A stretch of DNA of 47,486 bases from Bacilli bacterium (GTDB taxonomy: Bacteria > Bacillota_I > Bacilli_A > RFN20 > CAG-826): positions 1-47,486 of the forward strand of contig CAAGAN010000017.1 in assembly GCA_900767825.1 (NCBI GenBank). Direction: 5' to 3'. Positions 43,016 through 47,486 of the stretch are shown here, in pieces (position 1 is the first letter of the stretch; every line of letters begins with the position of its first letter). The translations under genes and the position numbers were made by a program. Below the pieces are notes generated by a model, which was not told the origin of the DNA, did not search any database, and was given only the letters and a program-made list of their open reading frames with translations.

Positions 43016-43044
43016 ATTTTATCCTTATGACTTACTTAATGCAA
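43016..43044 (-). promoter_or_regulatory. Promoter of the GH2 gene
   Basis: Minus-strand TTGCAT (43039-43044), 17 nt, TAAAAT (43016-43021); 8 nt separate the -10 box from the ATG and no ribosome site is present. Confidence 0.5.
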
Positions 43045-43050
43045 AAATTA

Positions 43051-43080
43051 ATGACTTTATCTAAATAAAGTAGACATAAT
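43051..43080 (+). promoter_or_regulatory. Promoter of glf
   Basis: ATGACT (43051-43056), 18 nt, CATAAT (43075-43080), then AATACAT (7 nt) and the ATG of glf. No ribosome site. It is divergent from and adjacent to the GH2 promoter, both within 80 bp. Confidence 0.5.
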
Positions 43081-43087
43081 AATACAT

Positions 43088-44206
43088 ATGAAAAAGCAAT
43101 TTGATTATTTAATCGTCGGGGCAGGATTGTCCGGGGCATCTCTAGCTAGAGAATTACTAGATGCAGGAAAGAAAGTGTTAGTAATAGAAAAAAGGAACCA
43201 TATAGGTGGGAATATCTTTACATCCAATATCTATAATATCCCAGTCCATGTTTATGGTCCCCATATCTTCCATACCGATAAAAAGGAAATATTTGATTAT
43301 TTTAATAGATACGTAGAGACTTATCCCTTTATTAATTCTCCTTTAGCGTTCTTTAAAGGCTCTTACTACCATATGCCTTTTAATATGAATACATTTAATG
43401 AACTCTGGGGTGTAAAAGACATAGAAGAGGCTAAAGAAATAATAGAAAAAGAAACTGCTCCTTATAAAAATAAACCAATAAATAACCTAGAAGAACAGGC
43501 TTTATCTTTAGTAGGTCCAACTATATATAAAACATTGATTAAAGGCTATACAGAGAAGCAATGGGGGAGAAATTGCAAGCAGCTCCCTTCATCAATAATA
43601 AAAAGACTCCCCCTTAGGTTTGAATACAATAACAATTACTTCAATGATCCATATCAAGCAATGCCTAAAGGAGGATTTACCCCATTTATCGAAAATTTAT
43701 TAAAAGGGGCGAGTATCCTACTAGAAAAAGATTATCTAGAAGATAGACAAAAATATGATAATCTAGCCGATACGATTATATATACAGGTAGACTAGATGA
43801 ATATTTCGGATTTAGCAAAGGTAGACTTGAATATAGGTCCCTTAGATTTGAAGTAGAGATATTAAAGCAAAAGTCTTACCAAGGCAATGCGGTTGTAAAT
43901 TATACCGATAATGAGCCTAGATATACTAGGATATGCGAACATAAATATTTTGATCCAACATTAATTGACCTAGACCAAACTATAATTACTAAAGAATACC
44001 CTGCTCAATTTAGCGAAGGTATGATTCCTTATTATACGATTAATGATGAAAGGAATACTAAATTAGCAGCAACCTATCTAGCGGAAGCTGCTAAATTGAA
44101 GAATGTATATTTCCTAGGTAGATTAGCAACTTATAGATATCTAGATATGGATGATTCTATATTTGAATCTCTTTCATTAGCCAAGCATTTATTAAAAAGG
44201 GAATAA
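43088..44206 (+). CDS. glf: UDP-galactopyranose mutase
   Basis: 372 residues. FAD-binding start DYLIVGAGLSGASLARELLDAGKKVLVIEKRNHIGGN, then GPHIFHTDKKEIFDYFN and NSPLAFFKGSYYHMPFNMNTFNELWG, the uracil- and flavin-contact region; the C-terminal half has GYTEKQWGRNCKQLP, CEHKYFDP and FLGRLATYRYLDMDDS. It interconverts UDP-galactopyranose and UDP-galactofuranose, the precursor of galactofuranose in surface polysaccharides. The length is normal. No glycosyltransferase genes are next to it, which is unusual. The following unknown membrane protein begins 2 nt after its stop. Confidence 0.94.
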   Translation: MKKQFDYLIVGAGLSGASLARELLDAGKKVLVIEKRNHIGGNIFTSNIYNIPVHVYGPHIFHTDKKEIFDYFNRYVETYPFINSPLAFFKGSYYHMPFNMNTFNELWGVKDIEEAKEIIEKETAPYKNKPINNLEEQALSLVGPTIYKTLIKGYTEKQWGRNCKQLPSSIIKRLPLRFEYNNNYFNDPYQAMPKGGFTPFIENLLKGASILLEKDYLEDRQKYDNLADTIIYTGRLDEYFGFSKGRLEYRSLRFEVEILKQKSYQGNAVVNYTDNEPRYTRICEHKYFDPTLIDLDQTIITKEYPAQFSEGMIPYYTINDERNTKLAATYLAEAAKLKNVYFLGRLATYRYLDMDDSIFESLSLAKHLLKRE

Positions 44207-44208
44207 TT

Positions 44209-44820
44209 ATGGATAAAGAAGAAGTAAGAAAGATAAAACAAACTTATAAATTAGAGCTAGCCGAATTAAAGAAATCCAAAAGGAATGTCATAAGCGAAGT
44301 AACCTCATCTTTACTTGAAGAAGATAATAGGGCCCATATAAAAGTAGATTTAAGAAACGAAGATATCTATGAGCCATATTCCGGGAAAAGAAAGATAAAT
44401 AGGGCTTTATTTGATCATGTTAAAGATGAAATAGGTTATATCAAGCCTAGCGTTCCTGTCACGATTGATTTTATTATCAATGAAGAAAGTGAGCCTGAAA
44501 TAGAAAATATTTCTTCTTTATTTTCCAAGATGGCTAATTTTGAATTTACCAAGTCCTCGGTTGGATTAAAAAGAAATAAGATTGTCGTAGGCTTATGTAT
44601 GTTGCTTGGGATAATCCTATTGATCGCCTATGAATTATTTATGTTTTTTACTAAAGGTAATTTCTTTGGGGAAATAATTTCCATTGCCTGCTGGGTATTT
44701 ATTTGGGAGGCAGTGGATGCTTATGTATTTACTAGGTTTGGAATCCAAAAAGAAGGGTTAATAAATTGTAGGATTGCAACTAGTAAGATTGAATTCCATA
44801 TTAAGGATAAAAAGAAGTAA
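44209..44820 (+). CDS. Unrecognised two-helix membrane protein, operonic with glf
   Basis: 203 residues, not recognised. A Lys/Glu-rich helical N-terminus of about 35 residues, a soluble mixed region (VDLRNEDIYEPYSGKRKINR, then VPVTIDFIINEESEPEIENI), two hydrophobic helices (about residues 126-149 and 154-174) and a short C-terminal basic domain ending FHIKDKKK. Start 2 nt after glf, so probably co-translated. No motif points to an enzyme. It may anchor or assist the envelope function implied by glf, which is inference from position only. Confidence 0.6.
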   Translation: MDKEEVRKIKQTYKLELAELKKSKRNVISEVTSSLLEEDNRAHIKVDLRNEDIYEPYSGKRKINRALFDHVKDEIGYIKPSVPVTIDFIINEESEPEIENISSLFSKMANFEFTKSSVGLKRNKIVVGLCMLLGIILLIAYELFMFFTKGNFFGEIISIACWVFIWEAVDAYVFTRFGIQKEGLINCRIATSKIEFHIKDKKK

Positions 44821-44848
44821 AAAAAGTAGCGGGAATGCTACTTTTTTA
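44821..44848. terminator. Bidirectional terminator between glf unit and tdk
   Basis: AAAAAGTAGC, GGGAAT, GCTACTTTTTT: a stem with A tract on one side and T tract on the other, so it works for both convergent units. The tdk stop codon (44838-44840) lies within the stem. Confidence 0.85.
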
Positions 44849-45413
44849 CTATATGGCAATGCCTACATCTAGGTTCGTAGGTTTGCTTTTCTCCAACTAG
44901 TACAGTTGGATCATTAATCGAGGCAGGAACCCCGTTTATTATCCTTTGGGTCATCGTGGCAGGGGCTCCACAAACTACACATATTGCAGTTAGCTTTGTT
45001 ACAAATTCAGCCTTGGCAAGTAAAGTGGCTACAATTGGGAATGGCTCTCCTCTAAAATCCGTATCAAGCCCCCCGACAATTACCCTGACACCTGAATTAG
45101 CCATCTTGTCGACTTTTTCTATTATTCCATTATCGAAGAATTGGACTTCATCAATAATAACGGCATTGACATCATTGCTAGTTAAATCTGGAATATCAAC
45201 TGAAGAAGCTACGACTGTAGCATCTGCTTTATTATGCAAGTGGGATTCTACTTTCCCATATGTATATCTATTATCGATAGCAGGCTTATATACTTTTATC
45301 TTCTTTTTTGCGTATTCTAGCCTTCTAATACGTCTAATGAGTTCTTCGCTTTTCCCGGCAAACATTGGCCCAGTTACGACTTCAATCCAACCTGGATTTG
45401 ATATTACTTCCAT
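44838..45413 (-). CDS. tdk: Thymidine kinase
   Basis: 191 residues, type II (zinc-containing) thymidine kinase. P-loop GPMFAGKSE (15-23), Walker B VIIDEVQFF, lasso region GGLDTDFRGEPFP, and four zinc-binding Cys in ICVVCGAPA and PRCRHCH. It makes dTMP from thymidine in nucleotide salvage. Ribosome site AGGAAAG lies 10 nt before the ATG. Its own promoter is upstream. Confidence 0.95.
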   Translation of the reverse strand: MEVISNPGWIEVVTGPMFAGKSEELIRRIRRLEYAKKKIKVYKPAIDNRYTYGKVESHLHNKADATVVASSVDIPDLTSNDVNAVIIDEVQFFDNGIIEKVDKMANSGVRVIVGGLDTDFRGEPFPIVATLLAKAEFVTKLTAICVVCGAPATMTQRIINGVPASINDPTVLVGEKQTYEPRCRHCHIVKK

Positions 45414-45445
45414 TGTTAATCTCTTTCCTTTTTCACTAGTGAAAT

Positions 45446-45474
45446 ATTGTAGTTCCTAGCCTAATAAGTAACAA
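45446..45474 (-). promoter_or_regulatory. Promoter of tdk
   Basis: Minus-strand TTGTTA (45469-45474), 17 nt, TACAAT (45446-45451). The leader is about 25 nt and contains the ribosome site. Confidence 0.65.
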
Positions 45475-45481
45475 CTTAAAA

Positions 45482-45499
45482 TAACCCTTTTTAGGGTTA
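45482..45499. repeat. Perfect 18-bp palindrome upstream of tdk
   Basis: TAACCCTTTTTAGGGTTA: 7-nt arms around TTTT, 8 nt upstream of the tdk -35 box. It could be an operator, or a weak terminator hairpin. No T run follows it in either direction. Confidence 0.4.
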
Positions 45500-45573
45500 A
45501 TTATCTTATGAATCAATCATTTGGATGCTTCTTTAAAAAAGTGATTTTTAAGACCTAAAAAAGGTTTAAATTT

Positions 45574-45639
45574 CATAATTTGTACTTTTTAGCATGTTTT
45601 AGAAGTCATAATTTACACATTTTAAAGATTTTAGGCGTT
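45574..45639. repeat. Two imperfect 33-bp direct repeats in AT-rich gap
   Basis: CATAATTTGTACTTTTTAGC... (from 45574) and CATAATTTACACATTTTAAA... (from 45607) are tandem and share spaced blocks including CATAATTT, TTTTA and TTTTAG. They lie in a gene-free gap of about 280 bp that I cannot otherwise explain. Confidence 0.35.
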
Positions 45640-45691
45640 TTAGGAAAGGCAAAAACCGGAATTGTTTATCTATTAATTGGAAATGAATTTG

Positions 45692-45769
45692 ATGAAAGTA
45701 TTAGTAACATCATATAACGTGTTCATGCTTCCTAACGAAATTAAAAACGAAACATTCAAATTAGATTAA
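45692..45769 (+). pseudogene. Truncated N-terminus of an endonuclease/exonuclease/phosphatase-family gene
   Basis: A 25-codon frame, MKVLVTSYNVFMLPNEIKNE and five further residues, stop at 45767-45769. YNVFMLP next to the start is the first strand of the EEP/DNase I superfamily (neutral sphingomyelinase type). GGAAATG lies upstream as a possible ribosome site. The rest of the gene is missing and the frame runs into the end of the convergent zinc-ribbon gene. I read it as the remnant of a deletion; a genuine small peptide cannot be excluded. Confidence 0.35.
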
Positions 45770-45999
45770 TTATCAAAATCATCGTAATCATCATCGTCCA
45801 TATATTCTCTGTCGGAACAATTGTCTGGATTTTCCCAGTCATACGGATCAAATGGATCTTTTTTATCATTCTTTTTATTATCGCTAGGGGTAGGAGAAAA
45901 CAAAGTATCCCAAAGAGAAATTCTATTTGGATCGCCACAAAATGGACAAGTAGTAGAGAAAATACTAACGAATTCTTTTCCGCACTTACTACAAATCAT
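45766..45999 (-). CDS. Small zinc-ribbon protein with acidic tail
   Basis: 77 residues. MICSKCGKEF and CPFCGDPN give a zinc ribbon in the first 25 residues; the rest is hydrophilic and ends in a strongly acidic tail (YMDDDDYDDFDN). No membrane segment. AGGGGGATA precedes the ATG on the minus strand. Short proteins of this kind are usually annotated only as zinc ribbons; no role is known. Confidence 0.6.
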   Translation of the reverse strand: MICSKCGKEFVSIFSTTCPFCGDPNRISLWDTLFSPTPSDNKKNDKKDPFDPYDWENPDNCSDREYMDDDDYDDFDN

Positions 46000-46105
46000 G
46001 TTTTTATCCCCCTTTGTATTTAATGGTTTTGACCTTTTTTATTCTAGCATCTAGAGAAGCAAATCAATAGGCTTAAAATGTAAGGATTATTGCAATAAAT
46101 ACTCT

Positions 46106-47206
46106 TCATAACATGTACGGCCCTTTCTTTTTGGCTATATCATAGATTTTAGTATAAACACTTGGGTCCACACTTCCATAGAAACTAAAGATACGCCTTC
46201 TATCGTTAAAAATGATGGTTCCATCTTTGTTTATGGAAAAATAAGTAGTTATTTTCGCGGTATATCCTTTTCTTTTGCTATATGTATAATTCGCGTCTAT
46301 CGAAATGGTATATCTATCAATTTTCGGAAGGCCATCTATTTTGGGCCTCCTTAATTTTAAGGCTGCCTTATCAAAAAGAGACATCATTTGATATGTCTCT
46401 CCACCCTTGAAATAGTAATTAAACGAATCGGCAGGAGATAGTGATACATATAAGAATTCCGGATTCTTGTAATCAAACTCATTGCTAGATAATACGTCTA
46501 TCACGTCGTAATAATGCATCTTACCCTTGGGGAATCCCTTCGCACTTGTCTGGTAACTTGTTTTTAGCTTTGAGAAAGAGATGCTAGATTCATCCTTATG
46601 GAAGTCCAGGGAAAAGCTAGTCCCATATATCGCGGGGAAAGGTTCTCCTTCCTCGATATAATTCACCTCGAAGTATACCTTCCCATCATAGTCGCCATCT
46701 ATCAATGCAAGGATGTTGAAGTTATATATCATCATGAAGTCATCCTTGCTTATGCCTTCCTTCTTAGCTATTCCGGTTATTGGCTTTACGTACTCACCTA
46801 CGTCTATCGAGTGACGCTTTATGAGTTGCTTGTCGTAATCTAGCATTCCGATGTCGATATTTCTTATGTTGTGACTAGGTTCGTTATTGCCTTCGGCCAA
46901 TGAATAGTACGATCCATCATCGTTCTTGCCATAGTAGAGGTTTGCAATCATGACGTCTACAGTTATGTAGTCAGATTCCTTGTAGTCCTTTATTGGCTTT
47001 GGGTAATTTATCGCCTCGCATTTGTAGGAAGTTTCATTCTCACCCATGGCAACGTAGAAATATGGCTCTACCTGTTCCTTGTTCAATAGGAGTGGGACTA
47101 GGATTATGGATATGGATGTCAAAACTGCAAAAATGAAGCAACAAATTGCGACTATTTTCCATTTCTTTCTATTAGACTTGTTTTCTTCTATTTTGTCTTT
47201 CTCCAT
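46106..47206 (-). CDS. Membrane-anchored extracytoplasmic protein, unrecognised
   Basis: 366 residues. A Lys-rich cytoplasmic N-terminus of about 16 residues is followed by one membrane helix (KWKIVAICCFIFAVLTSISI and on to residue 40) and a 320-residue outside domain of mixed beta type. It contains repeated Tyr/Asp-rich motifs (YYGKNDDGSYYS, DGDYDGKVYFEVNY), only one Cys outside the helix, and ends VDPSVYTKIYDIAKKKGPYML. No known domain recognised. AGGAGG lies upstream of the ATG. Codons are richer in G and C (TCC, GAC, GTC) than in other genes here. Confidence 0.6.
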   Translation of the reverse strand: MEKDKIEENKSNRKKWKIVAICCFIFAVLTSISIILVPLLLNKEQVEPYFYVAMGENETSYKCEAINYPKPIKDYKESDYITVDVMIANLYYGKNDDGSYYSLAEGNNEPSHNIRNIDIGMLDYDKQLIKRHSIDVGEYVKPITGIAKKEGISKDDFMMIYNFNILALIDGDYDGKVYFEVNYIEEGEPFPAIYGTSFSLDFHKDESSISFSKLKTSYQTSAKGFPKGKMHYYDVIDVLSSNEFDYKNPEFLYVSLSPADSFNYYFKGGETYQMMSLFDKAALKLRRPKIDGLPKIDRYTISIDANYTYSKRKGYTAKITTYFSINKDGTIIFNDRRRIFSFYGSVDPSVYTKIYDIAKKKGPYML

Positions 47207-47273
47207 TGGTCAATCCTCCTTTTTTGCAGATGGTATGAACCTTTTAAAACAAAAGTTGTAGTTACAATACATT

Positions 47274-47302
47274 AAGAGCAAGGACATTCCTTAATTGCTC
47301 TT
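47274..47302 (+). terminator. Hairpin near the window end
   Basis: AAGAGCAAGG (47274-47283) pairs with CCTTAATTGCTCTT (47289-47302) with a two-base bulge, followed by an interrupted T-rich run (TAGCTTTTGTGTTTTT). A candidate terminator on the plus strand, or a structured 5' region of the minus-strand gene. Confidence 0.35.
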
Positions 47303-47398
47303 TAGCTTTTGTGTTTTTAATTTTCTATATTAAGAGTAAAGAATAAATTGATTTGGTGCAATTATTATTTAAAACGTTATTTGCAAACGGGTGATGAA

Positions 47399-47486
47399 CT
47401 ATTTCGATTTCATCGCATCTTTTGAGCCAAATGTATCCCTATAACGCACCATGCAGCGCTTCTGGATGGCCATTTTAAGGAAAAGC
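47399..47486 (-). CDS. Partial reading frame running off the window end
   Basis: The minus frame ending with TAG at 47399-47401 is open to the window end and reads ...KMAIQKRCMVRYRDTFGSKD and a few more residues. GC content here is higher than in the flanks. It may be the C-terminus of a gene starting beyond the window (28 codons seen) or a chance frame. No family recognised. Confidence 0.25.
   Translation of the reverse strand, partial: LFLKMAIQKRCMVRYRDTFGSKDAMKSK

Noticed and set aside
44956..45459. 167-codon plus-strand frame over tdk
   Set aside because: Antisense shadow of a well-conserved thymidine kinase gene.
1..47486. CRISPR arrays, insertion sequences, prophage genes or rRNA
   Set aside because: No regularly spaced repeats, transposase or integrase motifs, phage structural genes or rRNA cores were seen. 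The unassigned frame at the right edge is too short to judge.

Overview
The window reads as chromosomal DNA of a low-GC, fermentative, anaerobic Firmicute on the Bacilli/Erysipelotrichia/RF39 side. The grounds are AT-rich sequence, AGGAGG-type ribosome sites, intrinsic terminators, CcpA-type cre sites, a Rex-AdhE-[FeFe]-hydrogenase block and no respiratory genes. UGA is used as an ordinary stop (for example at 17715-17717 and 21569-21571), so the genetic code is standard. The genus cannot be fixed from the sequence alone.

Layout. 1-4.2 kb: a broken zinc-ribbon remnant, a large Cys-rich membrane-anchored surface protein and a small zinc-ribbon membrane protein. 4.2-24.5 kb: a carbohydrate locus. 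A divergent AraC-type regulator fused to a GH39-like barrel faces a long run of co-directional genes: an ABC importer (double ATPase, two permeases, BMP-like binding lipoprotein), an esterase, a duplicated-domain lipoprotein, a GH3 glycosidase, and a complete D-glucuronate route (UxaC isomerase, SDR mannonate oxidoreductase, UxuA dehydratase, KDG kinase, KDPG aldolase) interleaved with a HAD phosphatase and an old-yellow-enzyme-type flavoenzyme. A glucuronate-bearing compound is probably imported, trimmed in the cytoplasm and degraded to pyruvate and glyceraldehyde-3-phosphate. 24.6-28.3 kb: a RelBE-type toxin-antitoxin pair, tRNA-Ser(UGA), tRNA-Ile(UAU), a YcxB-like membrane protein, an N-acetylhexosamine-kinase-like gene and a ZIP metal transporter. 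28.3-37 kb: a redox block of rex, adhE, a [2Fe-2S] thioredoxin-like protein, a sensory (PAS-bearing) [FeFe] hydrogenase, a SpoIIE-type PP2C phosphatase, a second [FeFe] hydrogenase and an unrecognised helical protein. 37-47.5 kb: DUF2804, a DIP1984-like protein, a GPH sugar symporter convergent with a GH2 beta-galactosidase-like enzyme, UDP-galactopyranose mutase, thymidine kinase and several small or unrecognised genes.

How it works together. NADH from sugar and uronate fermentation would be reoxidised by AdhE under Rex control, while the sensory hydrogenase and phosphatase could sense H2 or redox state. A cre-like site lies exactly inside the promoter spacer of the AraC-GH39 regulator and another lies upstream of rex, so both blocks look subject to carbon catabolite control.

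The most unusual features are: (1) the importer, whose ATPase carries about 180 extra helical residues in its first nucleotide-binding domain and whose first permease carries a 190-residue helical, charged N-terminal extension; (2) a GH39-like domain on the regulator that appears to have lost both catalytic glutamates; (3) tRNA-Ile with anticodon UAU instead of the usual lysidine-type CAU; (4) several genes whose -10 box sits only 4-8 nt before the ATG with no ribosome site, suggesting leaderless mRNAs.
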